A DNA stretch of 64,000 nucleotides from Candidatus Gemmiger stercorigallinarum (GTDB taxonomy: Bacteria > Bacillota > Clostridia > Oscillospirales > Ruminococcaceae). This document shows positions 11,110 through 20,589 of this stretch, piece by piece. Numbering within the stretch: position 1 is the first letter of the stretch; each line of letters starts with the position of its first letter. The stretch covers positions 1 through 64,000 of the forward strand of contig DWWX01000011.1 in assembly GCA_019119495.1 (NCBI GenBank), written 5' to 3'. A program made the position numbers and the translations under genes. The notes under the pieces are model-generated. The model was not told the origin of the DNA, searched no databases, and saw only the letters and a program-made list of their open reading frames with translations.

Positions 11110-11168
11110 GCCCCGCGCCCATCGTACACCCCCATCGCACACCGTAGAAGGAGAGGACCCCCACGCCT

Positions 11169-14100
11169 ATGCGCCTGAAAGAATTGGAGATCCAGGGCTT
11201 CAAGAGCTTCCCGGACAAGACCCGCCTGACCATCGGCGAGGGCATTACCGGCATCGTCGGCCCCAACGGCAGCGGCAAAAGCAACATTTCCGACGCCATC
11301 CGCTGGGTCATGGGCGAGACCAGCTCCAAGCAGCTGCGCGGCGCGGGCAAGATGGAGGACGTCATCTTCGGCGGCACCCAGACCCGCGGCGCCATGGGCT
11401 ATGCGTCGGTCAGCCTGACCATCGACAACACCGACCACGGCCTGGACATGGACGCCGACGAGGTCACCATCGGCCGCCGGTACTACCGCAGCGGCGAGAG
11501 CGAGTACAGCATCAACGGCCAGAGCGTCCGCCTGAAGGACATCTACGAGCTGCTTTTGGACACCGGCCTGGGCCGGGACGGCTACGCCATCGTCGGCCAG
11601 GGCCGCATCGCCGAGATCGTGGCCGCCAAGTCGGGCGAGCGGCGGGAAATTTTTGAGGAGGCCTCCGGCATCGCCCGCTACCGCTACCGCAAAAACGAGG
11701 CCGAGCGCCGCCTGGCCGCCGCCGAGGGCAACCTGGAACGCCTGCGGGACATTTTGGGCGAATTGGAGCGCCGCGTCGGGCCCCTCAAGCGGGACAGCGA
11801 GAAGGCGCAGCAGTTTCTGGAACTGTCCGGGCAGCGCAAAAGCCTGGAGGTCACCCTGTGGGTGGACGCCATCCGCCGCGCCAAGGACACCGTCCGGGAC
11901 CAGCAGCGCAGGTACGAGGCCGCCCAGGCCGACTACGACCGCCTGAGCCGCAGCCTGGACGAGTACGACGAGAAGAGTGAAGCCCTGCGTGCCAAGACCC
12001 AGCAGCTGATGCTGCAGGTGGAGGAGTCGAACGCCCAGATCCGCGCCATCACCGAGGAGAACGCCGGCAGCGACAGCCGGATCGCCGTGCTGGATAACGA
12101 GAACGAGCACAGCCGCCGCCAGATCGAGGAGGCCCGGGCCGAGCTTTCCCGCGCCGGCGAGGGGCAGAAGGGCATCGAGCTGGAGGCCGAGGCCCACCGC
12201 GCCGCCATCGAAAAGCTGAACGCCCGGATCGCCCAGGCGGACGAGACCGCCAAAGACCTGGACCGCCAGCTGGACGCGCTGGAACAGCAGGCGATGCAGA
12301 GCGGCCAACAGCGGGACCTGCTGAACGCCGCCATCCTGCGCTGCCAGCAGGCCGCCACCGCCGCGCAGGTGCAGCACGCCACCGCCGAGAGCGCCGCCAA
12401 CGCGGCCGAAGCCCGGCTGCAGGACGCCCGCGCCCAAAAACAGCAAAACGAATCCGACGCCGAGACCGCCGGCCGGCAGCAGGCCGAGGCCGCCGACCGG
12501 CTGAAACAGGCCGAGGAGGCGGTGACCCGGCTGGACAACGTCCGCGCCGGCCTGCGCCTGAAACTGGACAGCCGCAAGCGCCAGCAGGCCGAGGCCGCCG
12601 ACGCGCTGCAGAAGGCCGAGCGGGAACTGAGCGCCGCCGCCCAGCGCATCCACATCCTGGAGGACCTGGAGCGCAACCTGGACGGCTACCAGCAGAGCGT
12701 CAAGACCGTCATGCGCGCCGCCGGTTCGGGGCGGCTGCGGGGCGTCATCGGCCCGGTGGCCGGCATCCTGACGGTGCGCAAGGGCTACGAGGTGGCCATC
12801 GAGACCGCGCTGGGCTTTGCCTTGCAGAACATCGTGGTGGAGGACGAAAAGTCCGCCCGCGCCGCCATCGCCTTTTTGAAGGCGGAAAAGGGCGGCCGCG
12901 CCACCTTTCTGCCGCTGGACACCATGCAGGGCAGCCGCTTCAGCGGCCGGCTGACCGGCACCGCCGAGGTGGCCGCCGACCTGGTGGAGGCCGACCCCCG
13001 CTACCAGAACATCGTCAACAACCTGCTGGGCCGCATCATCGTGGTGGAGGACCTGGCCGAGGCTTCCGCCGTGGCCCGGAACCTGGGCTACCGCAACCGC
13101 ATCGTCACGCTGGACGGGCAGGTCATCAACGCGGGCGGCAGCTTTACCGGCGGCTCCACCGCCCGCAGCGTGGGCGTGTTCAGCCGCAAGCAGGAGCTGG
13201 AGGAGCTGCGCGCCCGCCTGACCCGGCTGCAGACCGCCCGCGATACCGCCGCCCAGGCCGCCCGCGACCGCAAGGCCGAGGCCGACACCCTGCAGGCCCA
13301 GCTGACCGGCGCCGACAGCGAGAGCATGACCGCCGCCGCCGACCGGCTGCGGGCCTCGCTGGAGGTGGACCGCCTGGCCGCCGCCGCCGACAATGCCGCC
13401 CGGGAGAGGGAGCGGCTGCAACAGGAGATCGCCCTGTTTGAAGCCCAGCTGGCCGAGAGCCGCGCCGCCGCGGAGCAGGCCGGCAAAGACCGCGCCGCCG
13501 CCGAGGCCGAGCAGGCCGACGCCGAGCGGCAGCTGGCCGCCCTGGGCGAGAGCGCCGACAGCCTGACCGCCAAGCGGGAGGAGCTGACCGCCGCCGCCAA
13601 CGACAACCGTCTGGCCCGCCTGACTGCCGAGAAGGACGTCAGCCTGCACCAGGCCGCGCTGGAGACTCTGGCCGGCCGCACCGGCGAGGCCGAGGCCCGC
13701 GCCCGCGAGCTGAACGCCAGCATCGAGGCCTGCCGCCAGCGCATCCGCGCCAACGAGCTGAGCGTCGAGAACATCCAGCGCCAGCGGGAGGAAAACCGCC
13801 GGCGCATCGCCGACTGCGAGCAGGCCATCCGGGATGCCAACGCCGCCCGGATGCAGGCCGAGGCCGATTCCACCCGCCTTGCGCAGGAAAACCGCGCCCT
13901 GACCGACGAGCGGGAAAAGATGAGCGGCGAGATGGCCCGCCTGGCCGAGCGCCGCACCGCCGCCGAGACCGAGCTGAACTCCACCGCCGCCAAGCTGTGG
14001 GAGGAGTATCAGCTGGCCGAGAGCGAGGCCGAGGCCCTCTGCGTCGAGTTCCAGAACGTCACCGAGCTGCGCCGCCAGGTGGCCGAGGTCCGCGGCAAGA

Positions 14101-14726
14101 TCCGCGCTCTGGGCAACGTCAACGTGGGCGCCATCGACGAGTACAAGGAAGTCAAGGAACGCTACGACTTCATGAAAGCGCAGGTCACCGACGTGGAAAA
14201 GTCCCGCGCCGAGCTCAACCGCATGATCGGCGAGCTGTGCGACGAGATGCGCACCCTGTTCGCGGACAGCTTCAAGCGCATCAACGAGAATTTTGTGCAC
14301 ATTTTCCGGGAACTGTTCGGCGGCGGCAGCGCAAGGCTGTACCTGTCCGACCCGGACGATGTGCTGGAGAGCGGCATCGAGATCGAGGTCTCGCCCCCCG
14401 GCAAGGTCATCAAAAACCTGTCGGCGCTGTCCGGCGGCGAGCAGGCGCTGGTGGCCATCTCCATCTACTTTGCCATCCTGGCCGTCAACCCGTCGCCGTT
14501 CTGCATCCTGGACGAGATCGAGGCCGCGCTGGACGACGTCAACGTGGTGCGCTACGCCCAGTATTTGCGCCGCCTGACCGACAAGACCCAGTTCATCGTC
14601 ATCACCCACCGCCGCGGCACCATGGAGGCCGCCGACGTGCTGTACGGCGTGACGATGCAGGAGGACGGCGTTTCCAAGATCTTGCGCCTGGACCTGAACA
14701 GCGTCAGCGCGGATCTGATCTCGTGA
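11169..14726 (+). CDS. smc: Chromosome segregation protein SMC
   Basis: Condensin ATPase that organises the chromosome with ScpA/ScpB. It has 1185 residues, typical length. Walker A GPNGSGKS at 31-38; two long Ala/Glu/Gln-rich coiled coils at about 165-500 and 670-1000; a hinge at about 510-660; ABC signature LSGGEQAL near 1087 and Walker B CILDEIEAALDD at about 1112-1123. Ribosome site GGAGAGG. Follows rnc in the common plsX-rnc-smc-ftsY order. Confidence 0.98.
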   Translation: MRLKELEIQGFKSFPDKTRLTIGEGITGIVGPNGSGKSNISDAIRWVMGETSSKQLRGAGKMEDVIFGGTQTRGAMGYASVSLTIDNTDHGLDMDADEVTIGRRYYRSGESEYSINGQSVRLKDIYELLLDTGLGRDGYAIVGQGRIAEIVAAKSGERREIFEEASGIARYRYRKNEAERRLAAAEGNLERLRDILGELERRVGPLKRDSEKAQQFLELSGQRKSLEVTLWVDAIRRAKDTVRDQQRRYEAAQADYDRLSRSLDEYDEKSEALRAKTQQLMLQVEESNAQIRAITEENAGSDSRIAVLDNENEHSRRQIEEARAELSRAGEGQKGIELEAEAHRAAIEKLNARIAQADETAKDLDRQLDALEQQAMQSGQQRDLLNAAILRCQQAATAAQVQHATAESAANAAEARLQDARAQKQQNESDAETAGRQQAEAADRLKQAEEAVTRLDNVRAGLRLKLDSRKRQQAEAADALQKAERELSAAAQRIHILEDLERNLDGYQQSVKTVMRAAGSGRLRGVIGPVAGILTVRKGYEVAIETALGFALQNIVVEDEKSARAAIAFLKAEKGGRATFLPLDTMQGSRFSGRLTGTAEVAADLVEADPRYQNIVNNLLGRIIVVEDLAEASAVARNLGYRNRIVTLDGQVINAGGSFTGGSTARSVGVFSRKQELEELRARLTRLQTARDTAAQAARDRKAEADTLQAQLTGADSESMTAAADRLRASLEVDRLAAAADNAARERERLQQEIALFEAQLAESRAAAEQAGKDRAAAEAEQADAERQLAALGESADSLTAKREELTAAANDNRLARLTAEKDVSLHQAALETLAGRTGEAEARARELNASIEACRQRIRANELSVENIQRQREENRRRIADCEQAIRDANAARMQAEADSTRLAQENRALTDEREKMSGEMARLAERRTAAETELNSTAAKLWEEYQLAESEAEALCVEFQNVTELRRQVAEVRGKIRALGNVNVGAIDEYKEVKERYDFMKAQVTDVEKSRAELNRMIGELCDEMRTLFADSFKRINENFVHIFRELFGGGSARLYLSDPDDVLESGIEIEVSPPGKVIKNLSALSGGEQALVAISIYFAILAVNPSPFCILDEIEAALDDVNVVRYAQYLRRLTDKTQFIVITHRRGTMEAADVLYGVTMQEDGVSKILRLDLNSVSADLIS

Positions 14727-14782
14727 CGGGGTCCGGCCCTGCCGATCCCCACCCGGACAGGCGAGTGCTTGCCGCCGCCTTT

Positions 14783-14863
14783 GTAGGGGACGATGCTGGC
14801 ATCGTCCCGCAAACCTTCCGGCCGGCGATGCGCCCCGGGCCGATGAAGATCATCGGCCCCTAC
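14783..14863. repeat. GTAGGGG-ended palindromic repeat
   Basis: An 81-bp unit from GTAGGGG (14783) to CCCCTAC (14857-14863), with two internal hairpins: GACGATGC/GCATCGTC and GGGCCGATGA/TCATCGGCCC. Closely similar half-units occur inside the broken transposase gene at 34730-34760 and 34966-34990. It looks like a REP/BIME-type element. Confidence 0.8.
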
Positions 14864-14930
14864 GCAAAGGTTCCGCCTGGCCGGGGTATCTGCCGGCACA
14901 AAAGGGGATTGGCAGCCCTCTCGCGGCAAT

Positions 14931-15054
14931 GCACCCCTCCGCCTGCGGCTTGCGCCGCATCCACCTCCCCTTACAGGGGAGGCTTTGCCAATGGCAGCTG
15001 CCCGAAAGGCTCCCCTGCAAGGGGAGCTGTCGGCGAATGCCGACTGAGGGGTGC
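14931..15054. repeat. GCACCCCTC-ended palindromic intergenic repeat, copy 2
   Basis: A 124-bp unit with the same 9-bp ends as copy 1 (14931-14939 and 15046-15054) and the same inner CCTCCCCTT..AGGGG and GGCTCCCCTGCAAGGGGAGC hairpins. The flanks differ from copy 1, so it is a dispersed element. Confidence 0.85.
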
Positions 15055-15137
15055 CGCGCATTGCCGGGAGCTTACCCTTGCAGGCTGGCTGTACGTTACC
15101 CGCCGCATTCCCCACCCACCCAAAGGAGGTGCCCGCC

Positions 15138-16085
15138 ATGGGCCTGTTTGATGCGTTCCGCAAGAAAAAGATCAACGACGGTCTGGAAAAGACCCGCACC
15201 GGCTTTTTTGCCAACATCGTCAACACGCTGACCAATTCCCAGATCGACGACGACCTGTACAACGACCTGGAGGAGCAGCTGATCCTGGCCGACGTCGGCC
15301 CCGACTGCGCCATCCGCCTGGTGGACGAGCTGCGCGACAAGGTGCAGGCTGACCACCTGAAAACCGGCGAGGAAGCCCTGAAAGCCCTGCGGGAACTGAT
15401 CCGCCTGGAGATGAACCCCGCCGCCGATATGGACATCTCCGGCAAGCCGGCGGTGATTTTGGTCATCGGCGTCAACGGCGTGGGCAAGACCACCACCATC
15501 GCCAAGCTGGCCTACCTGTACAAGGACCTGGGCCGCAAGGTGATGCTGGCCGCCGGCGATACCTTCCGCGCCGCCGCCAGCGAGCAGCTGGAACTGTGGG
15601 CCGAGCGCGCCGAAGTCCCGCTGGTCAAGGCAGGGGAGGGCGCCGACCCCGCCGCCGTCATCTTTGACGCGGTCAAGAGCGCCAACGCCCGCGGCTACGA
15701 CATGGTCATTGCCGACACCGCCGGCCGCCTGCACAACAAAAAGGGCCTGATGGACGAGCTGTCCAAGATCGCCCGCAGCGTCAAAAAGGCCAGCCCGGAG
15801 GCCAGCCTGGAGGTGCTTTTGGTGCTGGACGCCATCACCGGCCAGAACGCCATCAGCCAGGCGCAGGAGTTCTGCCGCGCCGCCGGCGCCACCGGCATCG
15901 TGCTGACCAAGCTGGACGGCACCCCCAAGGGCGGCTGTGTCATCGGCGTCAAGCAGAAGCTGGGCCTGCCCATCCGCTTTGTGGGCGTGGGCGAAAAGAT
16001 CGACGATCTGCTGTTCTTCTCGGCCACCGATTTCGCCGAGGCGCTGCTGCCCGAACTGCCCAAACACGAGGAGGACGCCCGATGA
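15138..16085 (+). CDS. ftsY: Signal recognition particle receptor FtsY
   Basis: GTPase docking the SRP-ribosome complex at the membrane. About 315 residues, NG domain only; the long acidic A domain of enterobacteria is absent, as in many Firmicutes. P-loop GVNGVGKTTT at about 111-120, GDTFRAAASEQL, DTAGRLHNKKGLMDEL and TKLDGTPKGG. ATG at 15138 is 7 nt after AAAGGAGGT. Its last 4 nt overlap the ITPase gene. Confidence 0.97.
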   Translation: MGLFDAFRKKKINDGLEKTRTGFFANIVNTLTNSQIDDDLYNDLEEQLILADVGPDCAIRLVDELRDKVQADHLKTGEEALKALRELIRLEMNPAADMDISGKPAVILVIGVNGVGKTTTIAKLAYLYKDLGRKVMLAAGDTFRAAASEQLELWAERAEVPLVKAGEGADPAAVIFDAVKSANARGYDMVIADTAGRLHNKKGLMDELSKIARSVKKASPEASLEVLLVLDAITGQNAISQAQEFCRAAGATGIVLTKLDGTPKGGCVIGVKQKLGLPIRFVGVGEKIDDLLFFSATDFAEALLPELPKHEEDAR

Positions 16086-16717
16086 AAGTGCTTGCAGCCA
16101 CCAACAACGCCGGCAAGCTGAAAGAGCTGCGCCGTATTTTGGAGCGCATGGACCATACTGTGGTCAGCCCCAAGGAGCTGGGCCTGACCCTGGACCCGGA
16201 CGAGACAGGCGCCACCTTTGCCGAAAACGCCCGCATCAAGGCGGAAGCCTTCTGCCAGGCGTCCGGCCTGCCCACCGTGGCCGACGACTCCGGCCTGTGC
16301 GTGGAGGCGCTGGGCGGCGCGCCCGGCGTTTACAGCGCCCGCTACTGCGGCTGCCACGGCGACGACCCGGCCAACAACCGCAAGCTGCTGGAAACCATGG
16401 CCAACGTGCCGGAAGGGGCGCGCGGCGCAAAGTTTGTCTCGGCGGTGTGCGTGCTGCTGCCCGGCGGGGCCTGCCATATCTTTTTGGGCGAGTGCCCCGG
16501 CCGCATCGGCTTTGCGGAGCAGGGCACAAACGGTTTTGGCTACGACCCGCTGTTCATCCCCGACCGGGTGGGCCTGCCGGACGGCTCCACCGCTCCCAAC
16601 GCCCAGGGCCGCAGCTACGCCCAGCTGGCCGACGGCGAAAAGGACGCCATCAGCCACCGCGGCCGCGCCATGGCCGCCATGGCAGAGGCTTTGCCCCAAA
16701 TTCTGGCCGGGGCATAA
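16082..16717 (+). CDS. rdgB: Non-canonical purine NTP pyrophosphatase (RdgB/HAM1)
   Basis: Hydrolyses dITP, ITP and XTP to monophosphates and so keeps them out of DNA and RNA. 211 residues. The substrate motif begins at residue 6 (TNNAGKLKELRRIL); FAENARIKAEAF, ADDSGLCVEALGGAPGVYSARY and GFGYDPLFIP follow, and the C-terminal ISHRGRAM is conserved. It overlaps ftsY by 4 nt (ATGA), so the two are translationally coupled. Confidence 0.95.
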   Translation: MKVLAATNNAGKLKELRRILERMDHTVVSPKELGLTLDPDETGATFAENARIKAEAFCQASGLPTVADDSGLCVEALGGAPGVYSARYCGCHGDDPANNRKLLETMANVPEGARGAKFVSAVCVLLPGGACHIFLGECPGRIGFAEQGTNGFGYDPLFIPDRVGLPDGSTAPNAQGRSYAQLADGEKDAISHRGRAMAAMAEALPQILAGA

Positions 16718-16841
16718 GGCCGTATCCACAACTTTTGCAACTTTGTAATAATTTCGTCATTTTTATATGGTTTACTGGGTACAGCCGTGGCCGCCGCCCC
16801 GCGCCGGCATCCGGCTGCCCTGCACAAAAAAGGAGACCCCT

Positions 16842-17141
16842 ATGCTTACAAGCAAGCAGCGCGCCGCCCTGCGCGGCGCCGCCAACCCGCTGGAACCGGT
16901 GTTCCAGATCGGCAAGGGCGAGATCGACGCCAACCTGACCGCCGCCGTGGCCGACTGCCTGGCCGCCCGCGAGCTGATCAAGCTGAAAGTGCTGGAGACC
17001 AGCGAGTACACCGCCCGCGAGGCCGCCGACATCCTGGCCCAGGCCACCGGCGCCGACTGCGTGCAGGTCATCGGCCGCAAGTTCGTGCTGTTTTTGAAAA
17101 AGAAGAAGGATTCCGCCTTTGACGCGGTGCTGGCCAAATGA
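16842..17141 (+). CDS. yhbY: YhbY family RNA-binding protein
   Basis: A 99-residue single-domain CRM protein of the kind associated with pre-50S particles. It begins MLTSKQRAALRGAANPLEPV, followed by the IGKGEID motif and a basic C-terminus ending FLKKKKDSAFDAVLAK. Start 16842 follows AAAGGAG. Overlaps nadD by 4 nt. Confidence 0.93.
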   Translation: MLTSKQRAALRGAANPLEPVFQIGKGEIDANLTAAVADCLAARELIKLKVLETSEYTAREAADILAQATGADCVQVIGRKFVLFLKKKKDSAFDAVLAK

Positions 17142-17830
17142 CAGCCGCGCCCAAGGTCCCGGCTGCCGGGGCACTGCCTGCGCAGGCCCAGCCGCCGGCG
17201 GTCCCCTGGGGCAGCGCGCCGCCGCCGCGCATCCTGCTGTACGGCGGCACCTTTGACCCGCCCCACCTGGGGCATCTGAACAACCTGCGGGCCGCCATGG
17301 CCGCCGTCCGGCCCGACCGGGTGGTGGTCATGCCGGCGGGCACGCCGCCCCACAAGGCGGCCAGCGCCACCCCGGCCCGCCACCGCCTGGCCATGTGCCG
17401 CTGCTTTGCCGCGCTGGGGCCCGGCGTCACCGTCAGCCGGTGGGAGATCGACCAGGGCGGCCGCAGCTACACCGTCCGCACGCTGGAAATGCTGCGGGCG
17501 GCCTGGCCCGGCGCGCAGCTGTACCTGGCGGTGGGCAGCGATATGCTGCTGTCCTTCCGGCAGTGGCGGGACTGGCGGCGCATTTTGCAGCTGGCCGCCC
17601 TGGTGGTGGAAAGCCGCCAGGCCGGCGACGAGCCTGCGCTGCAGGCCATGGCACGCAGCCTGGCCGCCGACGGCGGGCAGGTGCTGTTTGCCCAGGCGCC
17701 GGCCTTTGTCTGCGCCTCCAGCACGCTGCGGGCCCGCCTGGCCGCGGGGGACGCCGCCGCGCTGGACCTGCTGCCGGCGTCGGTGGCAGACTATATCAAA
17801 AAGTACGATCTGTATCACTTGCATAAATAG
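17138..17830 (+). CDS. nadD: Nicotinate-nucleotide adenylyltransferase
   Basis: Adenylates nicotinate mononucleotide in NAD synthesis. 230 residues. The nucleotidyltransferase motif GGTFDPPHLGH lies at about 36-46 and the second motif ASSTLRARL near 192. About 30 Ala/Pro-rich residues precede the first strand, more than usual; no in-frame ATG, GTG or TTG nearer the domain is evident, so the upstream start is kept. Overlaps yhbY by 4 nt (ATGA), the conserved yhbY-nadD-yqeK order. Confidence 0.94.
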   Translation: MTAAPKVPAAGALPAQAQPPAVPWGSAPPPRILLYGGTFDPPHLGHLNNLRAAMAAVRPDRVVVMPAGTPPHKAASATPARHRLAMCRCFAALGPGVTVSRWEIDQGGRSYTVRTLEMLRAAWPGAQLYLAVGSDMLLSFRQWRDWRRILQLAALVVESRQAGDEPALQAMARSLAADGGQVLFAQAPAFVCASSTLRARLAAGDAAALDLLPASVADYIKKYDLYHLHK

Positions 17831-17948
17831 TACAGAATGTGCATAGCTCCCCGGCGGCGGAACTCCGGCCCGGCCCCTGCACGGCGGCCGCCTGCATCGC
17901 TGCGCATCCGCCGCCGCATACTTACTGCGGACAGAAAGGAACATCGGC

Positions 17949-18578
17949 ATGACCTGCAAGCAAGCCAAGGCGCTGGTAAAAAGCCGGCTGGGCGAAAAGC
18001 GGTACCGGCATACCATCAATGTGAAAAAAATGGCCGTTGCCCTGGCCGAACGCTGGGGCGCCGACCCCGAAAAGGCCGAACTGGCGGCGCTTTTGCACGA
18101 CAGCGCCAAGGAGCTGCCAAGGGACGAGCTGTTGCAGATTTTTGCCGACAATGCTATAATAGCAGATAATGCTGCCCGGCGGCCCGCGCCCATCTGGCAC
18201 GGGATCGCCGCGGCCATTTTGTGCCAGACCCAATGGGGCGTTACCGATCCGGAGGTTTTGTCTGCCATCCGCTGCCACACCACCGGCAAGCCGGGCATGA
18301 GCAAGCTGGACAAGATCTTGTATCTGGCCGATATGACCAGCGCCGAGCGGGATTACCCCGGCGTGGAACCGCTGCGCAAGCTGGAGTTTGAGGACCTGGA
18401 CAAGGCCATCTGCGCGGCGCTGGAACAGAGTATTCAATTTGTCAAGGACAGCGGCAAGCCGATGGACCCGGAAAGCCAGGCCGCTTTGGACGATGCGCGC
18501 CGCCAGCTGGCGCAGCGCGGCCGCCAAACCGCCAACCCCAACCTATGTGAAAACCATCAGGAGGAGCCAGTCGAATGA
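17949..18578 (+). CDS. yqeK: YqeK family HD-domain hydrolase
   Basis: HD-superfamily phosphohydrolase; characterised relatives cleave diadenosine tetraphosphate (Ap4A). 209 residues. Metal-binding residues are visible: RHTINV near 20, ALLHDSAKEL (HD motif), HGIAAAIL and IRCHTTG, then LDKILYLADMTSAERDY. The C-terminal 30 residues are Gln/Ala-rich and unconserved. Lies after nadD and overlaps the LCP gene by 4 nt. Confidence 0.92.
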   Translation: MTCKQAKALVKSRLGEKRYRHTINVKKMAVALAERWGADPEKAELAALLHDSAKELPRDELLQIFADNAIIADNAARRPAPIWHGIAAAILCQTQWGVTDPEVLSAIRCHTTGKPGMSKLDKILYLADMTSAERDYPGVEPLRKLEFEDLDKAICAALEQSIQFVKDSGKPMDPESQAALDDARRQLAQRGRQTANPNLCENHQEEPVE

Positions 18579-20548
18579 GCGAGCCTCGGAAAATCAATAC
18601 CAGCGGCAGCAACACTGCCGGCAGCCAGCGCAGCATCCACACCGGCAGCGCGTCCTCGTCCTATGCGGACCCCCGCCTGGAGGAAGCCCGCGCCCGCGCC
18701 CGCGCCGACGCCGAAGCGGCCCGCATGCGCCGCAGCCAGCAGTTCCCGCGGGTGACCCGGCAGCAGGCCCGGCCCGCGTCCGGCGCGCAGGTGCGCCACC
18801 TGGACCTGAACCGCACCCAGGGCGCCAAGCCCGCCTACGACGTCAACAACGACGCCGAATTTGCCGAGCGCCAGCGCCGCCGCGCCGCCCAGGCGGCCGG
18901 CCGGCAGCAGGCCGCCCGGCCGGCGCAGAGCCAGCCCCGCACGGTCAACACCGCGCCCCGGCAGGCCGCCCCGGCGCAGCAGGCGTCGGCCCCGCGGCAG
19001 ATCCACCGGGCCGGGACCGCCCAAAACACCACCGGCCGTACCATCCAACGCACACAGCCCGCCGCCCAGGCCCGGCCCGTGCAGCAGGCGGGGGCGGCAC
19101 AGCCGCAGCAGGCGGCCGCATCTCGGCCGGAGGCCGCCAAAGCCGCGGCGCAGGCGTCGTCCCGCACGGGCGGCGGCATCCGCATGGAGGGCGCAGCCGG
19201 CAGCCGTGCCGGCCGCAGCGGCGGCGCTTCCGCCGGCGGCCAGCCGCCCAAAGGCCCCGGCAAGGGCAGAAAAGGCGGCGCCGGTGACGGCGGAAACGGC
19301 AAGGGCAAAAAGGGCAAAGGCAAGAAAAAGGGCCTGTGGTGGAAGATCCTGCTGGGCACCGTGCTGGCCGTTGCGCTGATCTTTGCCGGCACGGTCGCGG
19401 TGATCTTGAACGCCATCCGGCCGGAAGGCGGCAGCAATCTGACCATCAGCCAGCTGCTGAACACCCCGGAGGGCCTGGACGGCGAACAGCTGAACATCCT
19501 GGTGCTGGGCATCGACCGCAGCGCCCAGGGCGGCGATATGGCCGCCGGCTCCTCCAACGACAGCCAGTCCAACGACGGCAACACCGACATGATCATGTAT
19601 GTGCAGCTGGACTTTGTCAACAACGAAGTCCGCATGCTGCAGATCCCCCGCAACATCATGGTCACCACCGACTATGATGTCTCGCACAACTATCAGATCA
19701 ACAACGTCGCCCGCACCCAGGGCTCCGATGGCAACAACAATTACGGCGCCCTGGCCGAGCTGATCAACGACCAGTTTGGCCTGTATATCGACGGCTATGT
19801 GGCCATCCGGCTGGAAGCTTTGGTGGAGCTGGTGAATCTGCTTGGCCCCATTCAGGTCTACGTGCCGGATACGATCGACTACGGCGACGGCAGCCGCCTG
19901 GAGCAGGGCCTGCAGTGGATGGACGGCGCCACCGCCGAGTTCTTCCTGCGCGCCCGCGAGACCTATACCCAGGGCGATATCCAGCGCCTGAACGTGCAGC
20001 GGTATTTCTACTCGGCCATGTTCGCCCGCCTGCGGGATATGACGGTGTGGGACATCGCCAAGATCCTGCCGGTCGTGATGAACTATATGGAGACCGACCT
20101 GTCCGTCTCCAAGCTGGTCAGCGCGGCGGTCAGCCTGCTCAGTGTCAGCAGCGACCACATCATGCTCTGCCAGGTGCCGGTGTATATGGGCCAGCTGTAC
20201 TACCCGATAGGCGTGGAATATCCCAATGACGTTGTTGTAGTAGCCCGGCAGGAGGCCACTGACCTGCTCAACACCTATTTCCGCACACCGGAAACGCAGC
20301 TGACCGCCGACCAGCTGAATGTCTGCGACAACGCTATTGACCTGGGCAATCGCAGCCCCACCGACCCCAATGTCCAGTATATGGGCAGTCTGAACGAGGA
20401 AGTCGTCACCGCCGCGGGCGAGGACGGCACCGAGATCGACCCCAACGCCACCTACGACCTGCCCACCGCCACTGCGACCCCCGCGCCCGATGCCAGCGGC
20501 GCGGACAGCGGCAGCAGCGATCCCTCGTCCGCCGACGACGCGGCCTGA
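18575..20548 (+). CDS. LytR-CpsA-Psr (LCP) family protein with long cytoplasmic tail
   Basis: LCP enzymes attach polymers such as teichoic acids or capsule to peptidoglycan. 657 residues. Residues 1-250 are low-complexity, rich in Ala, Gln, Arg and Pro, then a Gly/Lys run. One membrane helix follows at about 257-282. The extracellular LCP domain (about 305-480) contains ILVLGIDRS, DMIMYVQLDF, MLQIPRNIMVTTD, GALAELINDQFGLYIDGYVAI and RARETYTQGDIQRLNVQ. The C-terminus is Thr/Pro/Ser-rich. The N-terminal tail is far longer than usual. ATGA overlap with yqeK. Confidence 0.9.
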   Translation: MSEPRKINTSGSNTAGSQRSIHTGSASSSYADPRLEEARARARADAEAARMRRSQQFPRVTRQQARPASGAQVRHLDLNRTQGAKPAYDVNNDAEFAERQRRRAAQAAGRQQAARPAQSQPRTVNTAPRQAAPAQQASAPRQIHRAGTAQNTTGRTIQRTQPAAQARPVQQAGAAQPQQAAASRPEAAKAAAQASSRTGGGIRMEGAAGSRAGRSGGASAGGQPPKGPGKGRKGGAGDGGNGKGKKGKGKKKGLWWKILLGTVLAVALIFAGTVAVILNAIRPEGGSNLTISQLLNTPEGLDGEQLNILVLGIDRSAQGGDMAAGSSNDSQSNDGNTDMIMYVQLDFVNNEVRMLQIPRNIMVTTDYDVSHNYQINNVARTQGSDGNNNYGALAELINDQFGLYIDGYVAIRLEALVELVNLLGPIQVYVPDTIDYGDGSRLEQGLQWMDGATAEFFLRARETYTQGDIQRLNVQRYFYSAMFARLRDMTVWDIAKILPVVMNYMETDLSVSKLVSAAVSLLSVSSDHIMLCQVPVYMGQLYYPIGVEYPNDVVVVARQEATDLLNTYFRTPETQLTADQLNVCDNAIDLGNRSPTDPNVQYMGSLNEEVVTAAGEDGTEIDPNATYDLPTATATPAPDASGADSGSSDPSSADDAA

Positions 20549-20589
20549 CCGCCCGCCACACCCGCCAATCTCTTGTAAGGGGGAACCCA

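Larger units (their letters stand above)
14727..15137. other. 411-bp intergenic region with two repeat elements
   Basis: Separates smc from ftsY, which are adjacent in most Firmicutes. It contains no gene but holds two different palindromic repeats (14783-14863 and 14931-15054). The last 80 nt carry only the ftsY ribosome site AAAGGAGGT. Confidence 0.7.

Noticed and set aside
10935-14609. Very long minus-strand open frame opposite smc
   Set aside because: A shadow of the GC-rich smc coding strand; composition is low-complexity and no ribosome site exists.
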